Below, piece after piece: positions 23,440 through 35,343 of a DNA stretch of 64,000 nt (its first letter is position 1; every line of letters starts with the position of its first letter). The stretch is from contig OY987247.1 in NCBI GenBank assembly GCA_963920765.1, positions 13,736,471 to 13,800,470 on the forward strand. The letters run 5' to 3'. Source of the stretch: Ulota crispa. Lineage: Eukaryota > Streptophyta > Bryopsida > Orthotrichales > Orthotrichaceae. The position numbers and the translations under genes are program-made. The notes under the pieces are model-generated. The model was not told the DNA's origin, ran no database searches, and was given only the letters and a program-made list of their open reading frames with translations.

Positions 23440-24391
23440 GGTGGAGCCTCTAGAGCGTAGATTGTCATGGAGTTGTGGGTACCTAGGAACTCAATTTACA
23501 CAATTTTGAAAAACCATGCAGCTCGTGATACAGTGGAAATACCAAAATGTTTTGGAAGACCTTTGTGCTTATCTCTCCACAATGAGAGATTGCTTGGACG
23601 TGTGATCACTCAAGATTGCTACAGTAGTCTTGCAAATTTGACTAGTTTGTTGCCAACAAAGGTTTCCATCAACACTATTTGTAAATCTATGCATAAGTTA
23701 GGATTTTGTGCTTGCATTGTTGCAAAAAAACCTTTCCTTACTAGGAAACACAAAGCCAAGAGATTACAGTTTGCCAAGGACCCCAAAAATTGAACACTAG
23801 AAGATTGGTGTAGGGCAATTTGGACTGACAAGTCAACCTTTGAGTTGGGCAAATATTGCCAAATTTGTGTTTGGCGTCAACATGGTGAAAAGTATAATTT
23901 TGAGTGTCTTACTCTAGCTTTTAAGAGTGGTTGCACTTTTGTGATGATGATATGAGAGCATTTTTGTCAATATGTAAATTGCCTTTGGTCATCATGCCAC
24001 CGGGTTGCCGCTATGCTGTTACCTTTGTCAACATTGTTTACCGTCCACTGCTCGGCCATTTTCTAAACAATTATAAGGATGCAAAGGTTGTCACACTTAT
24101 GGAAGGTGGAGCACCTGTCCATTGTAGCAATGTTCCAAAGCTTTGGCAAGAAGAAAACTTGTTGAAAAAAATGAAGTGGCCAGCCCAAAGTTTAGATCTC
24201 AACCCAATAAAAAATATTTGGAAGTTACTAAAAGATAAGATCACCACTCAAAAGTTGTGGATGAGTTGACAAATGCTCTGCAAATTGCTTGGGAAGAAAT
24301 ACCCTCCGAGAAGTTGCAGTTGTTAGTGGCTTCCATGCCTGAACGCATCCAAGTTGTGATAAAAGCAAGAGGCCGCTCCATTCAATGGTGA
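23440..24391 (+). pseudogene. Decayed Tc1/mariner (DD34E, Tc1-type) transposase
   Basis: Readable pieces in order: a helix-turn-helix part with VPRNSIYTILKN, GRPLCLSL, a second HTH (TICKSMHKLGFCACIVAKKP) and KHKAKRLQFAKD; then TLEDWCRAIWTDKSTFELGK with the first catalytic Asp; VWRQHGEKYNFECL; PLVIMPPG; VTLMEGGAPVH, where the second catalytic Asp of the usual DGAPVH is Gly; WPAQSLDLNPIKNIWKLLK, where the third acidic residue of NPIEN is Lys; and the tail ALQIAWEEIPSEKL to RGRSIQW, ending in TGA at 24389. At least two in-frame stops (near 23790 and 23953) and several frame changes, including one near 24255, show it is dead. The wording most resembles the Tc1 group common in fungi and some animals. 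Terminal repeats were not found. Confidence 0.85.
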
Positions 24392-25504
24392 TGAACAAGA
24401 ACAATTTGTTTTAATGTTATTGCTGAAATCCTACAATGCTACTCCTCAACTGAAGTTTGGAAGGGGTGTCTCTTGAGCTTTGAAGTACAGTTCAGAATGA
24501 CTTAGGTTAGAAGAACCCAAGGACTTTTTGGAGCCCATTATACAATACAATAATTCATGTTCATAAAGAAATGTGCAATAGTACACACTTATCAAGATTT
24601 ATTTTACAATAAAATCTTCCTAAGTAACATACATCAATACACAAATTTTGTTTGGTACAATTGCATTTGGAAAGAAGCTCATTTTTTTGAAACCTTTGTT
24701 GCTATAAGTAGTTATTTTTAATTATTGAATTTGGGAAGAACAAGTTAGATTTTTGAAGCTTGGTCATAGGAAATCCTTTCACATCAAAAATCACTATAAT
24801 TTTTAAAAAGAACAATATCTATTTAGAAATTATCATAGAGGTTCTACTTTGGGAAAGATATTTGTTCAAGTAAAAATTGTAAAAACAAGCACTTCAAGAC
24901 TCCTTCAATGTTTGATTAGCAAATTGGGTTTCTTTCATGTATTATATATTAGTAAATGTTGCTTGAACAAAATCCTTTGCTGCTTATGATGGTATACATA
25001 ACAACAGATATTGCAAAGAGCTTCAAGTCACTTTTATCAACAAAAAAGACAAGTGACAAAATTTTGCTCATGCATGTACAATCTCATGTTTACACCACTA
25101 GTTACTTGAGCTCTTCTCTCATTCCCACTGGCTATGAGAATGCTCCTTACCCTACGCATGTCTTACCCTACACATGCAATACTTTAATTGTAAACATATT
25201 GTCCCATATCAACCCACTCGTCGTACACTTTAGGAACAATAACTTATTTGTTATTCCTAGATGGCTTCTACAAATGAATGCTTCATGCAAACTAGGGCTT
25301 TGGGCTCCATTACCTCAAAATGTAACTAAGCCTTCACACAGGTACACTCACACTTCACACTCTACCAGAATTTATAAAAATCTTGCCCTCACGCCAAGAT
25401 GCACCAACTTCTACAAAGAATACAAGCAATATTAACCAATATTGCACCTTTCTACAAAAATTTCGTTTTCTGTTTGAAAAAACACAAAACTAAGTAATAA
25501 ATAA
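24392..25504. other. Spacer; 159-codon AT-rich frame at 24956-25435 not believed
   Basis: Lies between the dead transposase and the 3' end of the minus-strand gene. The frame at 24956-25435 has no recognisable motif, and part of it overlaps the likely 3' UTR region of the neighbour. Confidence 0.4.
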
Positions 25505-28500
25505 TTACGCAAAATTTAAGTCGGTGACTTGGGTGATGGTTTCTGTAGAGCCCATTTTTCCACAACCATCAACAATAATAGCCTTATCACTTGCACATCT
25601 CTCCTTGTTGTTAAAGCACCAGCGAGTTCCATCCAACTGATCACCAGCCTTGTGCCACTCTTTCGCACTCACGGCTTCAATGAAATCCACAAAACTATTT
25701 CCCTTGAACGCATCCTTCCCTGAAAAATCAACAACATTATTGATCTTCAACTCAGTAATCTCCACTTTGAAAAGTTTGCAAAAAGGAAAGTATCACTCAA
25801 GAATCTTCGGAACTTGAAATCACCAGCAAACAACAAACATTCAAATCAACCCAATAAGGGGGTTTTAAATTTTGACGTTTTTGTGTTTCAATTGAATATA
25901 AGCACTCTTTGATATAAACGTTTTTCATTACATCACAGAAGCACTTATGTGAATTGGCAAAAAAAACACCTCCAAAGGTGCTTGTGTTGTCATATAGTGC
26001 ATGACACTTATAACCAACAATTATTGGCCAAACAAGAAATACTAAGGCACAACACATATGCTCATTAGCTCAAAAGTAATTCCACCACCAAGCGGACAAA
26101 CCCTAAGCTTCATCTTGGTGGACTCAAATTTTTGATAACTTTTTTTTTGACAAAGCCTTGGGCTAACCACTTGAATTGGAAGTTGTTGGTTATAAGTGTC
26201 ACGCACTGTATGAACTTTTATTTCATTCAATGTGAACATTTTTTGAAGAGTTTCTAAAGTTGTCCAGATTAAAAAAAACCCCATTTGAATGCCATATGAA
26301 TTTTTTTTGACAATCCATGTAATCAAGTTTTTCAAGTTCAGGAGCAGGAGCAGGATTATTTTTAAAGCATGTGTTTTTATGTGATATAAATAAACAAACC
26401 AAAAAAATTCATTCCATATGAATAGTATTTGAGAAATGACCAGGTCAAAGTCTGAAATTCCCTAGCACATTGATTTCCAAGCTTAAATTCAAATGTATAA
26501 ATCATTCTTTGGATAAAGCCACCAAACTTTGAACGGGAGCCGCCTTAAAATTAGTCAATTTCTGACCAAAATTATATAAAACAAATTAAAAGAAATTAAG
26601 GAGAATCACACTAGAGTGAGGATTAGTGCAACTTTCTGGGGTTTAGGGCTTAGGGCATAGACTATAGACTGATATGGAAATCCTTACCTGCAGAATGTTG
26701 GATGTCGCCGAATACGGCCACCACAGAGCAGCATAGCTCATCCAAGGCCTTCACACTCTCGGCCGCTCGGTCCAGCGCACGCCGCGTGTCAAGCGCAAGC
26801 AATGCACTAATTTGCACAATGTTCAAGCAATCCTCGCCTTTGTACACCTGCAGGTAAAACATTCAAACCCTAAGAAAAGAAAATAGAAAGATTGAAACAA
26901 AACAGAGAGATTGAGGAACTCCTAATTTCGATATGTATAAAAACTTTGTCACCTTTGTCTACCTGCAAGTAGAACATACAAAACCCTAAGAAAAGCAAAC
27001 AGCGTGAATGAGAAAAACCTAATTTTGATGTGTATCAAAGCTCGTGTCATCAAGAGCATCTTAATGAACAATGTATACACATTCATCCAATAATTTTACT
27101 AATATCAACTACTCTCATTCAAAATCTGGCAAATACGGTGTATGCTTAAGGAAGGAATTGGCAATTTCATCCACTTTTTCACCCACAATTCTTAGTGTTA
27201 GTCCGTTACACATCTACACCATTGGTATTGTATTATTAGGTGGAGCTCTCAACCGTGCATTAAACATGGTCAAACCCAATGCAACCGCTACACTCATCAT
27301 CAAAAATATTGCAATTTCATTATTTGACCGGCACTCTACCGAAGTTTTGGAGAACCAGCAAAGGAACTTGGTGTGCGCTAGATTCTCTCATGATGAGACC
27401 AACAACATTGCTCTCTAGCATATTTCGTTACGTCACGGTGAAGATTAAAAAGTGTGCTCTCCTTGTGATGCCATTGTAGTCAAAAAATTGAGGTGAAATG
27501 ATGTTTTAGGGTTCCTCCTCACGTCTGTGCATTAGGTCATCAACAAGGTCAACAAACAAGCCAAAGGCAAAAAAATGTCTCAAGCCCTAACCCTAATACC
27601 GGCTTATTTGCAGAATGGAGCCCTTAGCACATAAAAGCTCCCAAGTGGAGAACCAGTGTTATGCACTGCATGGGCGGCAACAGTCCATATAGGAATAGCA
27701 GTATGGAGTGTCTTTCATAAAGTAGTGAAAGACAATGACGCATTAAGGTAGGTAGCTTGAAAAGCGACATTTTAAGGGCTGATCTGCCTTTTCATGGGCA
27801 TTTTTTTTATCTAATTTTCAAACAAAGAGAAATGGATGCCAAACGTAACACTAATTTCTTTCATATTTTTTGAAGCATTATTGAATTGTTGATGAATTTT
27901 CAAAGTTTTTTATAATAGGCATTTATTTGTGATTCTAGGTCTCCCATAAACAGTTTCCTTGCAACTTGTAAAGAGACGAGGTGAAATTAAGGAGTATTGT
28001 TGGCTTTTGCAATAGAATACACCTTTTCTTCTATGATTAAAGAGAGCCCATTCAAGAACCACCTCATATCCATTCCTAAGCTACCTATAGGACAATTTTA
28101 AAGAGAGGGGACGCAATTCAAACTACCTACCTTAGCATAGTTAGAGTTTTTATTCCATAAGGAATGGTCACTTAGCTTCGGTACTCTATATATCACTATA
28201 CCCTACCTTCATTTTTCATGAATTTTTGTTATCAAACTACTTTTGACAAGTCTGGGGACATGAGTCACATGACCCCTAGTATCCTAAAAGGCTTTTACAG
28301 CTTACCACATAAAACTTTGTACCACTACATACAAACATTGCTTATAATAATGATTATTCAAATAATACATTCTTGAAAGCATTGGAATCCTCTTCGATTT
28401 GCTAAAAAAGAGAAACCATGAATACCTAAAGAAAGCTACGTATTCTTAAGAGGTGCGCGTACCTTGTCGTAGTCTGCAAGGACAGTTCCAAGTTCAGAGC

Positions 28501-28762
28501 GGCGAGTGTCCCGGTCGTCGTCCAAGTTGTACCGCACGCCCACCGCCCGATCCCCGTTGCGCAAATCGTACGCACATTCGTGGCGCGCGTCGTGTTCCAG
28601 CAACAGCGACTCCGTCTTGGGAATGCACCACGCGCGAATGCCCACCGACAACGACATCACTGGTGTCGCTCGGCCTGCCGTCACGGGACTCACAATCACC
28701 AACATCACCACCACCACCACCATCGCCTTCGCCGACCCCAGCACCGCTCCACCGCTCGCCAT
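25505..28762 (-). CDS. Unrecognised protein with signal-peptide-like N-terminus, three exons
   Basis: Exons 28762-28463, 26847-26688 and 25764-25505 join in consistent phases (0, then 1) to give 239 aa ending at TAA 25507-25505. The first two junctions have strong signals (AAG/GTACGC, CTGCAG/GTG, GCAG/GTAAGG); the last acceptor (TTTTCAAAG) is weaker. Residues 14-33 are strongly hydrophobic (AMVVVVVMLVIVSPVTAG), suggesting secretion or a membrane anchor. Two further regions stand out: HECAYDLRNGDRAVGVRYNLDDD, and a helical, Ala/Leu-rich exon 2 (ISALLALDTRRALDRAAESV) with a CC pair. Exon 3 contains RWCFNNKERCASDK and ends in VTDLNFA. Six Cys in the predicted mature part could form disulphides. 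I do not recognise the family. Intron 1 carries a TA-flanked MITE; the region upstream of the ATG is GC-richer than its surroundings, as expected for a promoter. Confidence 0.6.
27746..28132. mobile_element. TA-flanked MITE, family D copy 2, in intron 1 of the unrecognised gene
   Basis: Ends AGGTAGGTAGCTTGAA and TTCAAACTACCTACCT with TA on each side; 387 bp, matching 16917-17317 along its length. Confidence 0.8.
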
Positions 28763-31159
28763 TGCGCTCACACTCGTTCGTAACCCTAAATCACTCGTTC
28801 GAAACCCTAAATCTCAACTCTCTGCATTCAATCCACCAGTTTACTTGCGCTGCAGATTCTTGAGAAAGGATGTGGCAAGAGCTGTAAAGCTTTGATTTCA
28901 AGCTCGTGTGTAGCTATGAAGGTGGGTATGTTCAATTGGGCTGGCAAATCCTTTAGAAAACTTGCTGAGATTTTCGGGAATGTGGGGAATGTGGTTTTGA
29001 TGAATGGGCTGGGCAGGAGGAGGGGACTCGTGGCGAGCGAGGAAGAGCGAGCTCTGGTGAAGACTGAGGACAGTCGCTGGCGTGTGACGAGCGCAGGAGG
29101 CTCTGGCTGCAATGGCGGGTAAACCCCTGCAGGGGCGGGAGGGGTAAACTTAAACCAAATTTCGAAGGGCTATTTTTGAAATTTAGAAATCCAAACGGTG
29201 GTTTGAAAGATTTTAACTTTATTAACTACACTGAGTATTGCGTTTAGGTTGCCCCACACTAATCTCTTCACATTTTACACCTTATAAATCTTTACTGCTG
29301 CTACAGTAATTTTTATCAATAAATGACAACCACAATGATGTTATAGAGAAACAAATTAGAGGCATCTGAGTTGTAAACCATGTAAAATCTTAAAATCTAA
29401 AGTTACATGTGCCTCCAAGTGGTCAAGTGATGAGTCATAAGGTAATTTTATAAGATAAGATAACCTAATTGTCAAGGCAAACTAAATGCAATATTCAACG
29501 TACCACAAAAAAACACTAAAAAAAAACCAATTTTGTGGTAGTTGTTGCAATCAAAAGCTCATGTTTTTATCTAGTACAGTAATGAATTTATTTAGAATAC
29601 TAATGCTTTGGATATACTCCAATGAAGGGTCATGCCTTCATTGGTTGTCATTGAGAGAAGTTAACAAAAAATGGCATGCCTAGCTTGTCCGTTGAACAAA
29701 AAGAAACCCACAAAGCACCAATAGCTTTTTAATCATAAATTTAAACTCAATAAAAAAAAAAAATGATATCCCCTTGTAGCCCTTGCAAAACTTTGCTACA
29801 GAAAGAAAAGTTCAAAAGAACTGATCAAAAATCCCAATAGAACAAGATTGCTGAAAATCCATTGATTTCCTTGTGAGGACAATGGGCCTTTAGGGGTTAA
29901 TTGCAAGGTAAGAGGCTTTGCATGTAAAAAAGCTACCTTGACTTGAGGAATTTTGAGTAAATAACTTGCTCAAAAGCCAAGCAGGCGTACAACGACAAAG
30001 TTTCTCATAACATAGTAGCTTGTTTTTTAACAAATGTATTCCAAAATCTTACCTCACTTGACCACAAACTTCTACAACTCTAAAAAATATCAGGTAAAAA
30101 AATGAATGAAATTTTCAAATTCCTCTCAAGTGAACAGTAATCATGCCCAATATTTGGATAAAAATCACTTACAACAGCTAAATCTGTATCATAGATAAAC
30201 ATGCACATGCAGAAATTCTATCCATATTCCCCGCTCACCTGCATGCATTGGCGCTCCACTACTGTAGAAAATCAAAAATATCTTTAGTATTTAAAGGACA
30301 GGTCTACTACCATGAATTTTTTATGGAATTACAGTCACCTTCTCGAATTTATTTTGGCATTGTGAGTAACATCAAAATTCAATGTTATAATTTTAATAGA
30401 AGACAGTACGTGCATGTTACATGTCAAAAAAATTGTAAGGTTTGATGAAAATTTAAATTATTGTATTTTATTTTACATGAATGCTAAAGAAATTCATATC
30501 AATTACAAAATGTATTCAATTTTGTCAATTTTTTTACCATGAATGTAAATCACAATGAAGATTATCACCGTGGAATCTTTCTTACCATGTTAGTAAAATT
30601 AGAAAATATAGTCGTCCCGTGATAATAGGTGTTCAACTTGTGATAGTAATAAAAAATCTAAAACTTAAATTTTTTCAAAAACTCAAAGTACAGAAGAAAC
30701 TAGATTTTTAAAGCTTTCTATTGCTAGTTACGCTCAAACTCTAAACATATCATTCTAATGGCTCACAATGAAATTTAGTGAAAATATCTTTAAAACTTCA
30801 AAAACACTACACTAGAGTCCATCTTTACTACTCAATTGGCAAGTGGGTCCCTTCTATGAACATTGAGCATGCAAAAACTATTCATGTGAATACATTGAAT
30901 TGCATTCACTATGTCTCTATAGAATCTTGGATGAGAAGCAGTGTTATTTCACTATCCACGAGAATATCCAATCATCCAAAAAGCCACCAAATGGCCTCAA
31001 CAACCTTTGAGGGTTAGGGAACCCCAAAGAACAAAAAGCAAAATGAAAAAATTATGGAAATCTAGAAAGAAACAAAAATCTAAGAAGAAATCAAAATCGA
31101 GAAAGGAAAAATAGGAAAAAGAAACCTTCCTACAAATATGGCTCACTATAATGCACATA
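28763..31159. other. Promoter region of the minus-strand gene, then gene-free DNA
   Basis: About 28763-29140 is GC-richer and probably holds the promoter and leader of the minus-strand gene; open frames on both strands there are unsupported. Beyond it, an isolated TTAA-element end (GGGCCTTTAGGGG then TTAA) lies at about 29884-29900. Nothing else was recognised. Confidence 0.45.
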
Positions 31160-31588
31160 TGGTAGCGACACCCCTCTTTGTGAGTGTCCCAATTGGCATT
31201 ACCTATGTTTGCACCCTTTGTTAGTGACTAACAAGTACAAAAAAATTGGTTATAGGTGACAAAGTGATGATTATGGGTGACTGACATGATGGTTTTGAGT
31301 GCCCCATCTCACTATTTAAGAACTCCTCAAGTTAGTATTATGAGCGTTTCAGCACACTAAAGATTTCACTAAGCGTCTTTTTTAGCATCTTCTATACATA
31401 ACTATACATTTTCAGTGATTTTGGATTTTGAAAAATCTTTGTGAACAAATGCTTGCAATGGGAAATTTGAAATTCATGCCAATATTTTTGGTTTCCTCTT
31501 CCTTACTTGACAATATTTTTTTCAAAGTTCATCAACTGATTTTCCTACTCCAAAATCCTTAGTTTCACACTTATGGGTGTTGCTACCT
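31160..31588. mobile_element. TA-flanked MITE, family P copy 1
   Basis: Ends TGGTAGCGACACCC and GGGTGTTGCTACCT with TA flanks. The interior is shared with copies at 37044, 41869 and about 55310 (ggtgacaaagtgatg, tgccccatctcacta). Confidence 0.75.
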
Positions 31589-32301
31589 TATGTGTTTACG
31601 GAGCCAGGGTGAAAATTCTAAGACTTTTCTACAAAGGAGGGTAAGAAGTAATAATTTTCTCCCCTTTTTTTGAGTTGGTCATTTGTATTCTTCTCTATAG
31701 ATCTAGACTAACCCCTGAAGGGCCATTGGGTTCTAGAGTTACAGTACCAAATACGATTGCAACCAATATTCAAAAGTTTGAATCAGTTGGAAATCTAAGT
31801 GTTACAACCATACATATTGAAAGGTTGTATGATGGTAGGTGCATATATTTTTTTGAAAAGTCCTCAAAGAAGCTCAAATACGTATGTACATACGGCCGTA
31901 AAGGGCTTTCGTGACATTCAAGCGCTAAATCCGGCTGTCTAAGTTCAAACTCAAATTCATGGTTCCCAGGTTCAATCTCCGGGTGATAAAATTCTAAACT
32001 CTTACACTTGCTGCTATTCCACCATGGCACCACAAACATGCAGGTGCAGTCAAGATTTTTTTGGGCAATTAAAAGCCCAATTGCCTCAAAAAAAAAAGGT
32101 GCGCTTCAAACTTATAAAAAACAAAAATAAATGGAATTTTTTTCAAAAAATACCAAATTGCAATAATGAAAATTGCATTGCAACCTAGGTTTTCATAAAA
32201 TTCTTATCAAAATGAGGATTGATGCTATCATGTGATGATGAGGCAGATCCAAAAGCATCTTCAAGAAATTTGATTGTGCCAACTTTTCCTTAATTTCATT
32301 A
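31589..32301. other. Gene-free spacer
   Basis: An isolated end-like motif, aacccctgaagggcc, lies near 31710. A tRNA B-box-like ggttcaatctcc at about 31970 has no matching A box or cloverleaf. Confidence 0.4.
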
Positions 32302-33217
32302 TTAACCCCTAAAGGCCCAAGTGGCACCTCAAGAGCCAAGTGGAGTTTTGGGCATGTACCTACAGCTAAAATAGTTTGCACGATTTTCTAAAACTTTTTT
32401 TAAAAGTGAGAAATTCAAAGACTTATGTGGCCATCCAAATTTTTCTTCATTCCAACATTCGACGAAGAAGTTATGTAAGAATTTATCAAAATGAGGGGAG
32501 GAGGGGCAATTTGGGTAGGGCCTGTCTTTTGTAAGTAGATGTTGACTTCAAAAAGGGTTAGCTCTTACAAGCACAAGGTGTGGACACTTGTGCAAAGGGG
32601 AGTGGAGTGGAAGGAGCCCGTCTTGAGGGATTCCCAACCCTCCATTACTTTTGCCCCTTGTAAAATTTAGTACTTTCATTTTTTGAGTGGTTTGTGTATT
32701 TTTTTTTCTAGTTGAAGTGAGTTAAAATTCCTTCATTTTTACCATTTTTATTTGTGTAATTAAAATTTCCGAATTTTACATAAATTCTCCAATTTTGCCT
32801 AGTGTATTTGCAAATTTCATGACCTTCTAGCATTCAAAGATTTTTTGAAGTATGTTGTACACCTCTGGTCCAATTGAAAATCCTCCCACACATACCTAAC
32901 TTGGTCTTCTACATGGAGAAAATGAATATCAACTTTGTGTAGAGCAATTTTTTGACTATAAGAGTGGTCAAAGGCTTCTGAAGTTCTTGGGCAAGAAGGA
33001 AAAAACCTTTCTTCTTCACTTCAAATGTCAATATCTCACTCCTCTTTATTTGAAATGAGCTGATTTTTTCCACAAGCACCTTACACATTTCATGGCAAAA
33101 TCCTATGACTAGATTTCCAAAAAACTTTTTTTCTTACCTTTTTACGCATTCTCCTAAAAGTGGCAATTTTCAATGATTTTTACAAAAAAAAAAAGGGCTT
33201 GAGCGTTTAGGGGTTAA
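32302..33217. mobile_element. TTAA-flanked element, family B copy 3 (best preserved)
   Basis: 916 bp. TTAA at 32302 and 33214; inverted ends CCCCTAAAGGCCCAAG and CTTGAGCGTTTAGGGG. It is the reference copy for the family (others at 6740 and 11283, and an end fragment at 42659). There is no transposase-like frame. Confidence 0.75.
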
Positions 33218-33961
33218 CCCCTCAACGCCCCTGCTTGTTTTTACTGGGAACATGTTTTCCTGACAGTCGTTCAGTTTGCCGAGTGTAGCATGCGGATTAA
33301 GAAGTTCCTGTGCACTTCACCGCTGAAAAGGGAACTCAACTCCTTCTTGAACCTACTCATTGATTTTTTTTGAAAATCCACCGCATGGATTGAAAGCTTA
33401 TAAGTTTTGATCTCTGAAAAGTACAGTCCGGAAATAGGGTATTTTGGAGTATCTTGTAGATTGAGGGTAAGAATGAGGTACTTCTAGTGATTGGATTTGG
33501 CCTAAAATCAAATGCTAGAACATTAACAAGGTCAGGGTTACTACTGCCAATTCTCAGGTTCATCTGAGTTGATATGCAAACACGGCAGACCCTCTAGTGT
33601 GGATTACTACGCAGATTTAGAAGTGAGAGCCGGTGGACTAGACTTGCACGCCCTGTTGTACGAGGTCCTGGCCGGTTTAGCGGTGAAGCCCAGGCAGCAA
33701 CCGCTGAACAACTGCCAGTCACCGGCTACTACTGGTTACTTTTGCCTCAATACCTGTCCACGCTTCTGTCCAGCGACGAATTTCTCTTACTGATCAAAAA
33801 CATTGAGGTACTTGGATCTGACAAATTCAGTATCCCCTGCAGAACTTGTCACCCTACAACCCTGCGTAATTTTTTTGAAAAAATATGAAGATCCAGACTC
33901 TCAAAACCCTTTCTTAAAACAGTAGTGGCATTATTTCAGCCCCTGAGCGTTGAGGGGTTAA
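33214..33961. mobile_element. TTAA-flanked element abutting family B copy 3
   Basis: TTAA at 33214 (shared with the preceding element) and at 33958-33961, with perfect 11-bp ends CCCCTCAACGC and GCGTTGAGGGG. The interior is noticeably GC-richer than the flanking DNA. A 74-codon frame at 33569-33793 shows no recognised motif. This is a non-autonomous piggyBac-like element by its ends only. Confidence 0.75.
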
Positions 33962-34242
33962 TAGTCATGATGTTGCAAAATTCCATGCATAGGGCCACCT
34001 TAAACTGCAACCAAAAATAGGGATGGAGCCAACAAGCTACAAACCATTTTCATAGAATGCCACACAGCCATTGGTCAGGAAAAAAAAAACAACTCGGTGC
34101 AGTACAATGATGAGTACATCGAGCCCTCCAAATAAGCTTATGAAGAGAAACATGCCTTGAAGAGTGCTTTCCTCCACACAAACAGAATAAAAAACACCCG
34201 GGCGGTGTTGCGCATTCGCCGGTCCGGAATCTCTTCTCAGAT

Positions 34243-34520
34243 TCACTCGAGCTCTGCGAATTCAAGGAAGCCAGGTTCAATGCACCACCTGTGCACAGTT
34301 CCTTTTTCTTCCTCCTCACCAGTCACCACGTGTATAACGTGCGCCACATTCTCCCATGTCCACTTCGTAATAATTCCAACTTGTGGCATTCATTCTCAAC
34401 TCTCACGTCGCCCTCTGCGCCAAACATTTTGATCCTCCTCTTATTTTCAGCAGTGACGAGGTCTAGAAACACTTGAATTGACGTCGCACTTGAGAACTTA
34501 GCCCTTGACTTGAAGCAACT
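34243..34520 (-). pseudogene. Orphan C-terminal exon of an unrecognised gene, frame disrupted
   Basis: On the minus strand one frame reads KFSSATSIQVFLDLVTAENK, then RRIKMFGAEGDVRVENECHK. A second frame then continues WTWENVAHVIHVVTGEEEKG, then TVHRWCIEPGFLEFAELE, to a TGA at 34245-34243. Both halves have good protein-like composition, and they meet near 34400, which suggests a single frameshift in a real exon. I could not name the family, and no other exon of it was found nearby. It could be a gene fragment captured beside AAE3. Confidence 0.4.
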
Positions 34521-34656
34521 TTATTACGGTAAGTACGAGGATGAAGAACTCTGTAATTTCACTGCTGGAGTAAGAATTAACTGCTCGACTCATTCCGAAG
34601 AAATTATTGAGCAGATTAGGGTACAGAATGGAAGTGGAGAAGGCAGGTTTGGGTTT

Positions 34657-35340
34657 ACATTCGAATAGGATTTGTGAGACTCTTGTACAATTGGAGCTAA
34701 GTATTTGGGTTTTGGGGTGCTCTGTTTGTAGGGTTTGTCATGAATTTCTAGGATCTGTTGATGATGATGGGTTGAGTTGGGTTGGGTTGCGAAGCGCACA
34801 AAGGGAGAAGGAAGAGACATACATAACAAAACAAACGCCTAAAGTTTTTGGTCCAAGGGCATTTGTGATATTTTTGCAAAAAAAGCAGGGGTATCTTTGA
34901 AAATACTGCACACTTCAGGGGTATCCATGAAATTTTCCCTACATTCGATTAGGATTTGTGAGACTCTTGTGTAATTGGAGCTAAGTACTTGGGTTTTGGG
35001 GTGCACGGTTTTGTAGGGTTTGTCGTGAATTTGTAGGATCTATTGATGATGATGGATGGAGTTGGGTTGGGTTGTGTTGGTCCAAGGGTATTTGTGATAT
35101 TTCTGAAAAAGCAGGGGTATTTATGAAAATGTTGCAAACTTCAGGGGTATCCATGAAATTTTCCCTACATTCGATTAGGGTTTGTGAGACTCTTGTATAA
35201 TTGGAGCTAAGTATTTGGGTTTTGGGGTGCACGGTTTTGTAGGGTTTGTCGTGAATTTGTAGGATCTGTTAATGATGATGGATTGAGTTGGGTTTTGTTG
35301 GGTTGGGTGGGATTGCGGATAATTGCAGGGGTAGGGGTTG
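34657..35340 (+). repeat. Triplicated AAE3 leader/promoter unit with MULE-end inserts
   Basis: Units start at 34657, 34941 and 35167 with acattcgattagg-like sequence and share gtgagactcttgtataattg and tttggggtgcacggttttgt. The first two units each end in a copy of the MULE-like right terminus (gcaggggtat ... ggggtatccatgaaattttccct, in two blocks). The third runs directly into the AAE3 start codon. Confidence 0.85.
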
Positions 35341-35343
35341 AGA

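Noticed and set aside
24956-25435. 159-codon frame
   Set aside because: No motif, poor composition, no splice or start context, and adjacent to a convergent 3' end.
28453-28895. Plus-strand frames of 129-136 codons
   Set aside because: Antisense to exon 1 of the minus-strand gene; the high GC of that exon makes opposite frames open.
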